Both the position numbers and the translations under genes were made by a program. The notes under the pieces were generated by a model. The model saw only the letters and a list, made by a program, of their open reading frames with translations. It was not told where the DNA came from and ran no database searches. This document shows, piece after piece, positions 1-7,606 of a DNA stretch of 64,000 nucleotides (within the stretch, counting starts at the first letter, position 1; each line of letters begins with the position of its first letter). Source of the DNA: Pseudomonas vancouverensis (GTDB taxonomy: Bacteria > Pseudomonadota > Gammaproteobacteria > Pseudomonadales > Pseudomonadaceae); NCBI RefSeq assembly GCF_004348895.1, contig NZ_RRZK01000023.1:124001-188000 (forward strand), given 5' to 3'.

Positions 1-251
1 CGCCCTACAAAAACCAGGTGTATCGCATGGCGGGTCTGGGCAAGGCCGGCGACAGCGAGGCCTACGACAATGCGCAGAAAGATGAAATTCTGCGACTGGC
101 CTACGTCGGCATCACCCGCGCGGTGAGCCATTGCTACTGGTACGTGGACGGCCAGGACAACCAGGCAGCCAACCTGCCCAAGGCCTCCGACCGGATCGGC
201 AAGGGCAAGGCGTTCTTCGCTGATCATCGCCAGGGCAAGGTTTCGGCTTGA
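1..251 (+). CDS. C-terminal end of a UvrD/Rep-like superfamily 1 helicase (partial)
   Basis: Only the last ~82 codons are in the window; the frame is open from base 3 and stops with TGA at 249-251. The segment LAYVGITRA resembles helicase motif VI of the UvrD/PcrA family (usually YVAxTRA), where the Arg senses ATP phosphate. The tail after it is short, as expected for a protein ending just past the second RecA-like core. A rho-independent terminator follows 20 bases later. The family assignment rests on this single motif, so the specific helicase (UvrD, Rep or another SF1 member) cannot be named. Confidence 0.7.
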   Translation, partial: PYKNQVYRMAGLGKAGDSEAYDNAQKDEILRLAYVGITRAVSHCYWYVDGQDNQAANLPKASDRIGKGKAFFADHRQGKVSA

Positions 252-270
252 GCCCGATGTTCCGGCCAAT

Positions 271-299
271 AAAAAACCCACAGCAGTGTGGGTTTTTTA
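271..299. terminator. Bidirectional rho-independent terminator
   Basis: AAAAAACCCACA, a short CAG loop and TGTGGGTTTTTT form a stem with a T run on both strands. It lies between the helicase end at 251 (plus strand) and the DUF1652 gene ending at 316 (minus strand), so it can serve both convergent genes. Confidence 0.9.
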
Positions 300-315
300 T
301 TGGGTGGCCAAGCCT

Positions 316-588
316 TCAGGCATAGCTCCTGAGCGCCTCCGGTGGCACGAAAGCTTCCAGCTCGATTTCCACCGCTTCGATTATTCGCTCCACGTCGGCC
401 GCATTCATCACGGTCGCACAGGGGATGCCGGCAATAGCGATCATGGTCTCGCCAGTCGCACGGTCAAACAGACGGGCAATCATGCTGCCCGGGGCATCCA
501 TGCTCGCCTCGAAGCCCATGGGATGAAAATGCCAGCGCATCAGCTGGCAGGCGTTTGGAAAGGTGACCTTGCTGAACCCTTTATTCAT
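316..588 (-). CDS. DUF1652 family protein
   Basis: This is a 90-residue soluble protein with no signal peptide. The core RLFDRATGE, then a GI-containing strand and a C-terminal helix with VERIIEAVEIELE, matches the Pseudomonas DUF1652 family (usually 70-90 residues with an RLFDxxxG core and a final helix). The function of the family is unknown to me. The gene is convergent with the helicase and divergent from the AraC-type regulator at 852. The ATG at 588 is the only sensible start. Confidence 0.8.
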   Translation of the reverse strand: MNKGFSKVTFPNACQLMRWHFHPMGFEASMDAPGSMIARLFDRATGETMIAIAGIPCATVMNAADVERIIEAVEIELEAFVPPEALRSYA

Positions 589-851
589 GTGTTGCCCGCC
601 TTCTTCATCGAGCGCTTCCTTTAGCTCATGTTAGGAGGGAAGAACCTTCAATGGTTCAACCAGTACCGGTCTTTAAAAGTAGCATCCGCTTGTGAAAAAA
701 ACGTTTCTTTTTCAGGCCGTTTGGCGATTGCTTGCACTTTTTTGATTCAGCGCACGTTTCGCGGCAGGTTTTGGCAAAAAGCCATCATCTGTTTAGTCGT
801 TGAAGCGCAAGCAGAAGTTGGGCAAGCTCGGTTTTTTTCAGCGAGATTGCC
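589..851. promoter_or_regulatory. Divergent intergenic region between DUF1652 gene and AraC-type regulator
   Basis: These 263 bases contain no convincing gene and are more AT-rich than the flanks (A/T runs around 690-760 and 830-840). They must hold the promoters of both divergent genes. A small inverted repeat, GAACC-TTCAAT-GGTTC, lies near 644-659. I cannot assign a regulator binding site. Confidence 0.5.
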
Positions 852-1667
852 ATGCACGCCGAGGATGATGGCCCCCTGCAAACCCAGGCCACGGGTGAAA
901 CGGTCATGCGTTATCACCTGCGCTGGAAACACCGCGACCTCGATGGCGTCATGGCGCTCTATCACCCGGATGTCGTCTACAGCGATTTTTTCCAGAACCG
1001 GGTGATGGGCCTCGATGAATTGCGCGAGTATGTGCGCAGCAGCATGCCCAGGGACCCGGACGAAGCCCTGGAGCACTCCGACCGGATTCGCCTGGACGGC
1101 AACACCGCGTTCATCCAGTACCGCATCACCCTGCGCGGTGGTGAAGGGCTGGTGTCGTTTCGCGCCAGTGAGGCGATCACCGTCAAGGACGGCCTGATCT
1201 GGCGGGTCAACGAGTACGCGTCGCTGGTGCACGAACACACCACCAGCAAAACCTCGGACAAACAGCGTCCGGCGGTCAGTCGGCTGGGCTTGTCGCCGCG
1301 CCAGTTGAGCTTCATGGCCGAGGACTTGCAGCAGTACTTCCAGCGCCAACAGCCGTACCTCGACCCGGAACTCGATCTGCAGCGGGTGGCGAAAGAGTGC
1401 GGCTACAGCCGCAACCAGATCTCCTACTTGCTCAATCAGGTGCTGGGCCAGAGCTTCTACCGCTACGTCAACCAGGCGCGCCTGCAACACCTGCTCGCGG
1501 CGCTGGATGCCGCCACGCCGCCGTTGCGCATCGATGAGCTGGCATTTGCTGCCGGGTTCAATTCGCTGTCGGCGTTCTACAGCTGTTTTCGCCAACACAC
1601 CGGCCAGTCGCCCAAGGCCTACGTCAAACAAATTTCTTTGCGTGCACGCGCGCAAGACAACGCCTGA
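852..1667 (+). CDS. AraC-family transcriptional regulator with N-terminal SnoaL/NTF2-like domain
   Basis: The protein has 271 residues. Residues ~15-125 look like an NTF2/SnoaL fold (MRYHLRWKHRDLDGVMALYHPDVVY, then a strand ending near GLIWRVNEYASLV), a small-molecule-binding cone. Residues ~160-265 form an AraC-type double helix-turn-helix with the typical end FNSLSAFYSCFRQHTGQSP. It is a DNA-binding regulator whose ligand pocket is of the NTF2 type rather than the usual AraC cupin. It sits 51 bases upstream of an FAD oxidoreductase on the same strand, and a cupin and a PotF-like binding protein follow, so control of amine or polyamine use is a reasonable guess. The ligand is unknown. Confidence 0.85.
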   Translation: MHAEDDGPLQTQATGETVMRYHLRWKHRDLDGVMALYHPDVVYSDFFQNRVMGLDELREYVRSSMPRDPDEALEHSDRIRLDGNTAFIQYRITLRGGEGLVSFRASEAITVKDGLIWRVNEYASLVHEHTTSKTSDKQRPAVSRLGLSPRQLSFMAEDLQQYFQRQQPYLDPELDLQRVAKECGYSRNQISYLLNQVLGQSFYRYVNQARLQHLLAALDAATPPLRIDELAFAAGFNSLSAFYSCFRQHTGQSPKAYVKQISLRARAQDNA

Positions 1668-1718
1668 AGCCACGCACTAGGATCAGCGCCATCGAAGGTT
1701 TGATTGGCGGAGTCTTGC

Positions 1719-3125
1719 ATGCCGGCGTGGCGCACTATCAGTTTATGGATGGATCAGCTCGACGAGCCCCTGTTGGCGCGTCCGGCGCTGGAGCAGGACC
1801 TGGATGTCGACGTCGCCATCATCGGTGCCGGTTACACCGGGCTCTGGACCGCGTATTACCTCAAGTTGCACAAACCTGAACTGAGCATCGCCATCGTCGA
1901 AGCGCAAACCGCCGGTTTCGGCGCGTCGGGGCGCAATGGCGGCTGGTTGATGGGCAACCTGCTGGGCGAGGATCGCTTGCTCGCCGGTCTATCGCCCGAG
2001 GCGCGTCGTGCCTCTTATGACCTGTTGCACAGCATCCCCGATGAAGTGGAGATTGTCCTCGAACGTGAGGGCATCGACTGCGATTACCGCAAGGGCGGTG
2101 TGCTGTATTGCGCGGCGCGTTATCCGGAGCAGGAGGCCAGCCTGCGCGAATACCTGGACGATCTGTACCGTCAGGGCCTCAACGAAAACGACTATCGCTG
2201 GCTGTCACCCGAGCAGTTGGCGCAGCAGATCCGCGTCGCCAAGCCCTATGGCGGCATCTACGCCCCGCACGTCGCGACCATACACCCGGCCAAACTGGTA
2301 CGCGGTCTGGCCCGCACGGTGGAACGCATGGGCGTGAAGATTTACGAAAACAGCCCGGTCACCCACTGGCAATCGGGCAGCGTTCGCACGGCCAAAGCCT
2401 CGGTGCGCAGCCGTTGGGTGGTGCCGGCAGTTGAGGGTTATTCCGTCACCTTGCCGCCATTGGGGCGTTATCAAATGCCGGTGCAAAGCCTGATCGTCGC
2501 CACCGAGCCACTGTCGGCCGCGACCTGGGATGAAATCGGCCTGAGCCGCGGCCAGGCCTTTAGCGAGGCCAGCCGTCAGGTCACCTACGGCCAGCGCACC
2601 GCCGACAACCGCCTGATCTTCGGCGCCCGTGGCGGCTACCAGTTTGCCGGCAAGTTGCGCCACAACTTCGAACTGACCGATGACGAGAAACAACTGCGTC
2701 GTTACCTGTTCGGTGAACTGTTCCCGCAACTGAAGAACGTGCAGATCACCCATTCCTGGGGCGGCAACCTCGGTATGTCGCGGCATTTCAAACCGCACAT
2801 GCTCTGCGATCAGGCCAGTGGCATCGCCTTGTCCGGTGGATATGGCGGCGAGGGTGTCGGCGCCAGCAACCTTGGCGGACGGACCCTGGCCGACCTGATT
2901 CTGCAACGCGATACCGAATTGGTCCGCCAGCCCTGGGTCATGCCGCAACGCGGTATCGACGCGCTTCGGGCCTGGGAACCGGAGCCCATCCGCTGGCTCG
3001 GTTACAACGCGATCATTCGCAGCTTCGTCCATGAAGACCAGACCCTGGCCAACCCGGCGACTGCGCCGTGGCGGCGCAAGCTCGCCAGTGGGGTTGCGGG
3101 TTTCATGGAAGGTTTCATGCATTAA
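1719..3125 (+). CDS. FAD-dependent amine oxidoreductase (DAO family, PuuB-like)
   Basis: The protein has 468 residues. The N-terminal dinucleotide-binding fold is clear (VAIIGAGYTGLWTAYYL, then an acidic strand end IAIVEAQ), followed by the GFGASGRNGGWLMG segment typical of DAO-family oxidases such as gamma-glutamylputrescine oxidase. The C-terminal FAD motif is GGYGGEGVGASNLGGRTLADLI. I chose the ATG at 1719 because GGCGGAG lies about 6 bases before it; a TTG at 1704 in the same frame is less likely. The neighbours (cupin, PotF-like periplasmic protein) suggest an imported amine or polyamine derivative as substrate. The exact substrate cannot be read from sequence. Confidence 0.88.
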   Translation: MPAWRTISLWMDQLDEPLLARPALEQDLDVDVAIIGAGYTGLWTAYYLKLHKPELSIAIVEAQTAGFGASGRNGGWLMGNLLGEDRLLAGLSPEARRASYDLLHSIPDEVEIVLEREGIDCDYRKGGVLYCAARYPEQEASLREYLDDLYRQGLNENDYRWLSPEQLAQQIRVAKPYGGIYAPHVATIHPAKLVRGLARTVERMGVKIYENSPVTHWQSGSVRTAKASVRSRWVVPAVEGYSVTLPPLGRYQMPVQSLIVATEPLSAATWDEIGLSRGQAFSEASRQVTYGQRTADNRLIFGARGGYQFAGKLRHNFELTDDEKQLRRYLFGELFPQLKNVQITHSWGGNLGMSRHFKPHMLCDQASGIALSGGYGGEGVGASNLGGRTLADLILQRDTELVRQPWVMPQRGIDALRAWEPEPIRWLGYNAIIRSFVHEDQTLANPATAPWRRKLASGVAGFMEGFMH

Positions 3126-3154
3126 ACGGCGTTTCTCTCTCGACAGGTAATCCC

Positions 3155-3499
3155 ATGAGCATCACCCAATTCAAAAACACCGCAACCCTGCTGCTGGACG
3201 AATCGAACCCGGTCGCCGTGCCGCTGGGCACGCCCGTCGCTGTCGCCTCGACCACCAGTGTCGAGCGCGACGATGGCGTCGAGACCGGCGTCTGGGAGTG
3301 CACGCCGGGGCGCTGGCGGCGGCAGATCGTCGCCCAGGAGTTCTGTCACTTCATCCAGGGCCGTTGCACCTTCACCCCGGATGACGGCGGCAAAACCCTG
3401 CACATCGAAGCCGGCGATGCCCTGATGATGCCGGCCAATACCCTCGGTATCTGGGACATCCAGGAAACCGTGCGCAAGACCTACGTACTGATTTTCTGA
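3155..3499 (+). CDS. Cupin-domain protein (DUF861/EutQ-like)
   Basis: This is a 114-residue single-domain protein. VWECTPGRWRRQI, EFCHFIQGRCTFTPDDGG and IEAGDALMMPANTLGIWDI follow the two cupin motifs of the DUF861 group, often found beside polyamine and amino-acid oxidases. It begins 29 bases after the oxidoreductase and is probably in the same operon. It has no signal peptide. A role in detoxifying or sensing an oxidation product is possible but not shown. Confidence 0.85.
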   Translation: MSITQFKNTATLLLDESNPVAVPLGTPVAVASTTSVERDDGVETGVWECTPGRWRRQIVAQEFCHFIQGRCTFTPDDGGKTLHIEAGDALMMPANTLGIWDIQETVRKTYVLIF

Positions 3500-3561
3500 T
3501 TTTTTTGATCGCTGATCCTTTGATTGCCTGCCAATAAAAACAACCCCACAGGAATCGACTC

Positions 3562-4647
3562 ATGATTCGAAAGACACTGACCCTGGCTCCACTGATGCTG
3601 GCGGCTTCCATCAGTCAGGCGGCCGACACCGTCAAGATCTACAACTGGTCGGACTACATCGCACCGGACACCACGAAAAACTTCCAGAAAGAAACCGGCA
3701 TCGGTTTCACCTACGACGTCTATGACAGCAACGAAACCCTGGACGGCAAGCTGATGACCGGTAAATCCGGCTACGACGTGGTGTTTCCCTCCAACCACTT
3801 CATGGCCCGGCAGATCCAGGGCGGGGCGCTGAAGAAGCTCGACAAGAGCCAGTTGCCGAACTGGAAGAACCTCAATCCGGTGCTGATGAAAGCCCTGCAG
3901 GTCAATGACCCGAACAACGAGCACGGTTTCCCGTACCTGTGGGGCAGTACCGGCATCGGTTACAACATCGCCAAGGTCAAGGCCGTGCTGGGCGACAACG
4001 CGCCGGTGGATTCCTGGGACCTGATCTTCAAGCCCGAGAACATGGAGAAACTGCAAAAGTGCGGCGTGGCCATCCTCGACAACGGCCCCGAGCTGCTGCC
4101 GGCGGCGTTGAACTACCTTGGACTGCCGCATCACAGCAAGAATCCGGAAGACTACAAAAAGGCTGAAGCCCTGTTGATGAAAGTGCGGCCGTACGTCAGC
4201 TACTTCCACTCATCGAAGTACACCAGTGACCTGGCCAACGGCGATATCTGCGTGGCGGTCGGATTCTCCGGCGACATCCTGCAGGCGGAAACCCGCGCCA
4301 AGGAAGCCAAAAACGGCATCGACATCGGTTATTCGATTCCCAAGGAAGGTGCGGCGATCTGGTTCGACATGGTGGCCATGCCAGCCGATGCACCGGACGA
4401 AAAGGCCGGTTATGCCTTCATGAACTACCTGCTGCGCCCGGACGTCATGGCCGCTGTCAGTAACTACGTGCACTACGCCAACGGCAACGAACAGGCCGAC
4501 AGCCTGATCGATCCGGCGATCAAGAACGACACCAAGGTTTATCCAAGCCCGGAAATGATGGGCAAACTGTTCGCCCTGGAAGCCATGCCGTTGAACATCG
4601 ACCGCGTGCGCACCCGGGTCTGGAACAAGATTCGTACCGGCAGCTGA
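3562..4647 (+). CDS. Periplasmic polyamine-binding protein of an ABC transporter (PotF-like)
   Basis: The protein has 361 residues with a Sec signal peptide ending at SQAAD (about residue 21). VKIYNWSDYIAPDTTKNFQKETG is the classic start of PotD/PotF proteins, and SGYDVVFPSNHFMARQIQGG and PYLWGSTGIGYN are further family blocks. Length matches PotF (~370). An AGGA Shine-Dalgarno lies 9 bases upstream of the ATG. No permease or ATPase genes are linked, so it must share a transporter encoded elsewhere or act as an orphan. It is the last gene of the AraC/oxidoreductase/cupin group and is followed by a hairpin terminator. Confidence 0.92.
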   Translation: MIRKTLTLAPLMLAASISQAADTVKIYNWSDYIAPDTTKNFQKETGIGFTYDVYDSNETLDGKLMTGKSGYDVVFPSNHFMARQIQGGALKKLDKSQLPNWKNLNPVLMKALQVNDPNNEHGFPYLWGSTGIGYNIAKVKAVLGDNAPVDSWDLIFKPENMEKLQKCGVAILDNGPELLPAALNYLGLPHHSKNPEDYKKAEALLMKVRPYVSYFHSSKYTSDLANGDICVAVGFSGDILQAETRAKEAKNGIDIGYSIPKEGAAIWFDMVAMPADAPDEKAGYAFMNYLLRPDVMAAVSNYVHYANGNEQADSLIDPAIKNDTKVYPSPEMMGKLFALEAMPLNIDRVRTRVWNKIRTGS

Positions 4648-4659
4648 AATGGCTGATCA

Positions 4660-4694
4660 GGCCGACGGGACAGGATGTTCCGTCGGCCCCTTTG
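4660..4694 (+). terminator. Probable rho-independent terminator after the PotF-like gene
   Basis: GGCCGACGG and CCGTCGGCC form a perfect 9-bp stem with an 11-base loop, followed by CCTTTGT. The T tract is weak, but position (12 bases after the stop codon) and stem strength support a terminator. It may also serve the convergent gene at 4710. Confidence 0.65.
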
Positions 4695-4709
4695 TCGACA
4701 CCCTGATCT

Positions 4710-5375
4710 TCAACTGACCGGTTCGGCGGTGCAAACCATCTGCCCTGAAGCCGGTACCTGCAAGGTGGCATCGTTGCCGTCTTGCCAGAAGCGGTAGCTG
4801 CCCCGGTAGTCCTTGCCCGTGTAGAGGTGGCCGGAATCGCTCGGCACCTGCATCAGGGTGGCCGAGCTTTTTGCCCATTTCAAAAACACTACCCCTGGTT
4901 GCACCGTGAAGTAGGTGGCGGAAACCGGCGTGCTCATGCCGGCACAACGGAATGCCACCGGGCCTTCACTGAGTCTGCTGGGATCCTTGGTCCTGGCGAT
5001 GGCCGAGCCCTGGCGCAGTTGATCGGCTCGTTCGGCATAACTGCCGATCACGCATCCTCGGGCTTGCGGGCCGCCACCGCACTGGTTGCGCGCATCGATC
5101 CAGAACTGCTGATCGATCTCGACCTTGGCCGGTTTCGGCACCGAGTGGTCATCGGTCAGTGCCAGCAGGTACAGACGATTGAGCTCCAGGTCCATCTGCG
5201 CCAGCTGGCCGTCGTGGCAAATCAGGTTTTCCACGGTCGAGCGCGGCGAGGCACAGTCGAAGCTGGTTTTGTAGACAGGTAAAGGCTTGGTTTTTTTGGC
5301 CGCAACGCAGTCGCTCGCTGTCGCGAACGCGCCGGCGGCGAGGAAGGCAGCCAACAGTGGCGTGACCTTGTTCAT
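4710..5375 (-). CDS. Secreted LprI-like plus MliC-like (lysozyme inhibitor) fusion protein
   Basis: The protein has 221 residues with an N-terminal signal peptide (cleavage near ASDCVA). Residues ~38-115 carry the LprI/DUF1311 pattern: FDCASPRSTVENLICHDGQLAQMDLELNRLY, later FWIDARNQC and CVIGSYAERADQL. Residues ~140-218 resemble the MliC/PliC C-type lysozyme inhibitor domain, with FRCAG at the start, a W before the GNDATLQVPASG strand and a closing Cys (MVCTAEP). Both parts are linked to lysozyme inhibition in other bacteria, so a periplasmic defence against host or predator lysozyme is inferred. No lipobox is clear, so it is probably soluble in the periplasm. Confidence 0.75.
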   Translation of the reverse strand: MNKVTPLLAAFLAAGAFATASDCVAAKKTKPLPVYKTSFDCASPRSTVENLICHDGQLAQMDLELNRLYLLALTDDHSVPKPAKVEIDQQFWIDARNQCGGGPQARGCVIGSYAERADQLRQGSAIARTKDPSRLSEGPVAFRCAGMSTPVSATYFTVQPGVVFLKWAKSSATLMQVPSDSGHLYTGKDYRGSYRFWQDGNDATLQVPASGQMVCTAEPVS

Positions 5376-5525
5376 TTCGGTGTCACCTGTAATACCCGTA
5401 TCGCAACTTTATCCCTCAATCTGCTGCACAGTCCTTCGGTTGCACGGGGTCTACGCAGTGTAAAGCAGTGCTCGAAACCTGCCACACCGAGGAGGAAGAG
5501 AAGGGCGCCGGAACGTGAAATCTCG

Positions 5526-5750
5526 TCAGTCTTCTTTGCGAATCGTTGCCACTTCGTCCGCGCGAACCTTCACTTTGGCACCGGAAATGTCCCTGAACTC
5601 GATAAAGCCGTCACTGGTTTTGGTTTTCGGCATGTCCTTGGTCAAGTACTGCGTGCCGTTTTGCAAGGTCACCACCGTTGGCGTCGAGCAACCGGCCAGG
5701 GTCAACAAAACGGCCATCGCCAATGGCCAGCCCAGGGTCTTGATCTTCAT
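5526..5750 (-). CDS. Small YgdI/YgdR-like (DUF903) lipoprotein
   Basis: The protein has 74 residues. The signal peptide ends in the lipobox LTLAGCSTP, followed by VVTLQNGTQYLTKDMPKTK and FIEFRDISGAKVKVRADEVATI, the DUF903 SH3-like fold pattern of YgdI/YgdR. I chose the ATG at 5750 because TGAGGTG lies just upstream; an upstream ATG at 5783 would put non-signal residues ahead of the leader. It is an inner-face outer-membrane or periplasmic lipoprotein of unknown role. The 150 bases between it and the gene starting at 5375 hold no other gene I can see. Confidence 0.85.
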   Translation of the reverse strand: MKIKTLGWPLAMAVLLTLAGCSTPTVVTLQNGTQYLTKDMPKTKTSDGFIEFRDISGAKVKVRADEVATIRKED

Positions 5751-5953
5751 GTTCACCTCACGTTCGTTCGCGCAGCCAATCATCTCACTGCATCTCTAAC
5801 GCGGTTGGTTCTGTGCATCGAGGGAAAGTTCTATGGCAGGCACAAAAAAACATCGCAATTGCCACCATTTATCCTTTTCCGTTTGCACCTGCACGGGCGT
5901 AGCTGTTATCTGTACGCATAACCAGTACTCGTTTCGCCATGGCCCTTTGACCT

Positions 5954-7606
5954 GTGACCGCTAACCCGCTCGACGACCCGTTCTATTACCTCAATAACTT
6001 CATGCAAGTGCTTGATTGGCTTGAGCAACGCTATGCCGATGTGCTGAGCGTCGATGAGCTGCGCTTCCTGCATGAGTTCCAGGGGTTGCCCCGTGAGTCG
6101 CGGGCGCTGCTGGTGCGCATGGTCATGCGCAAGGGCATTCATTTCCGGGCCAGCAAGCTGCATTACGATGAGATCGGTGACATTGCCAGCGCTGCAGGAC
6201 CATTGCTGGAGCTGGGATGGATCGACGAACAGCAGCCGGTGTCGCTTCAGGTGTTGTTCGAGGTGCTGCTTAAAGCAGAGATCCTGCAGCACTTTGCCGC
6301 GGGCATTGACCAGCCCAAAGGCAAAAAGGCCGACTGGCTGCCGGCACTCAGCGAGCAGTTCCCCGAGGCAAAGAGCCTCGGGCAATGGTGTCCCGGGCTG
6401 CAAGAGCGCCTGTTCAGCCTGACCATCATGGATCTGTGCGATCGCCTGCGGTTGATGTTCTTCGGCAACCTATACCAGGACTGGTCCGAGTTCGTGCTCG
6501 CCGACCTTGGCATCTACACCTACGAGAAAGTCGAGATCGGCGCCGAGTCCCGTGGTTTGCGCAGCCGAGAAGATGTCGATGCCTTCATCTGCCTGCACCT
6601 GTACCAGCAACAGTTCGAGGCCGGTGAGGCGCTGGAGGACGTGATCGCGCGGATCCAGGGTCTGGCGCTCGACAATCCCTGGTTGCAGAGGCGCCGTGGC
6701 AAGCTGCTGTTCCAGATCGGCCAGCACTGCGAGCGCATCGCCGATTTCTCCACGGCGCTGGCTCTCTATCGCGAATGCGCCTATCCCGGCGCACGCTCGC
6801 GGATGATTCGCGTGCTCGAGCGCTGCGCCGAATATGCATTGGCCCTGGAACTGGCCGAGCACGCGGCACAAGCGCCGCAAAGCGCCGCCGAACAGCAGCA
6901 TTTGCTGCGGATCGTGCCAAGGCTGCGACGCAAGCTCGGCGGGCCGCCGTTGAAGCGCGTCAGTTCGCGACCGGTGCAGCGCCTGGACTTGCAGTTGCCT
7001 CGGGTCGATCCGGGGTTGTCCGTGGAGTTTCACGTTCAGGCGCACCTGAGCGAGGACCTCGCGCCGGTCCACTACGTCGAGAACGGCCTGATCAACTCGT
7101 TGTTCGGGTTGCTCTGCTGGCCGGCAATATTCGCGCCGTTGCCGGGGTCGTTTTTCCATCCGTTCCAGCGCGGTCCGGTGGACTTGCACAGCGAGGACTT
7201 CCACGGGCGCCGGGCCGATCTGTTCCAGGCGTGCCTGGCCGAGCTCGACGACGGGCGCTACCGGCAGACCATCCGTGAGCGCTACATCAGCAAGTGGAAC
7301 GTGCAATCGCCGTTCGTGTTCTGGAACCTGCTCAGTGACGACTTGCTGGAACAGGCACTGGACTGCTTGCCCGCCGAACACCTCAAGCACTGGTTCAATC
7401 GTTTGTTGCTGGACATCAAGGCCAACCGCGCCGGCATGCCGGACCTGATCCAGTTTTGGCCAGCGCAAAAGACTTACCGCATGATCGAGGTGAAGGGGCC
7501 GGGGGATCGCCTGCAGGATAATCAGCTGCGTTGGCTGGAGTTCTGTCACCAACACCAGATGCCAGTCGCCGTGTGCTACGTGCAATGGGCGGAGCCAGGC
7601 CCTTGA
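5954..7606 (+). CDS. FAN1-type structure-specific nuclease (VRR-NUC domain)
   Basis: The protein has 550 residues. The C-terminal VRR-NUC core is complete: MPDLIQFW (Asp497), RMIEVKGPGD (Glu512, Lys514), then QDNQLRWLEF. The long helical N-terminal part (SAP-like and TPR-like helices, residues ~20-330) fits bacterial FAN1, which cuts 5'-flap and cross-link-related DNA structures. The start is GTG at 5954; an in-frame TGA at 5948 rules out anything further upstream. The stop overlaps the next gene, a helicase with its own nuclease domain, so the two are translationally coupled and probably act together in cross-link or replication-fork repair. Confidence 0.9.
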   Translation: MTANPLDDPFYYLNNFMQVLDWLEQRYADVLSVDELRFLHEFQGLPRESRALLVRMVMRKGIHFRASKLHYDEIGDIASAAGPLLELGWIDEQQPVSLQVLFEVLLKAEILQHFAAGIDQPKGKKADWLPALSEQFPEAKSLGQWCPGLQERLFSLTIMDLCDRLRLMFFGNLYQDWSEFVLADLGIYTYEKVEIGAESRGLRSREDVDAFICLHLYQQQFEAGEALEDVIARIQGLALDNPWLQRRRGKLLFQIGQHCERIADFSTALALYRECAYPGARSRMIRVLERCAEYALALELAEHAAQAPQSAAEQQHLLRIVPRLRRKLGGPPLKRVSSRPVQRLDLQLPRVDPGLSVEFHVQAHLSEDLAPVHYVENGLINSLFGLLCWPAIFAPLPGSFFHPFQRGPVDLHSEDFHGRRADLFQACLAELDDGRYRQTIRERYISKWNVQSPFVFWNLLSDDLLEQALDCLPAEHLKHWFNRLLLDIKANRAGMPDLIQFWPAQKTYRMIEVKGPGDRLQDNQLRWLEFCHQHQMPVAVCYVQWAEPGP

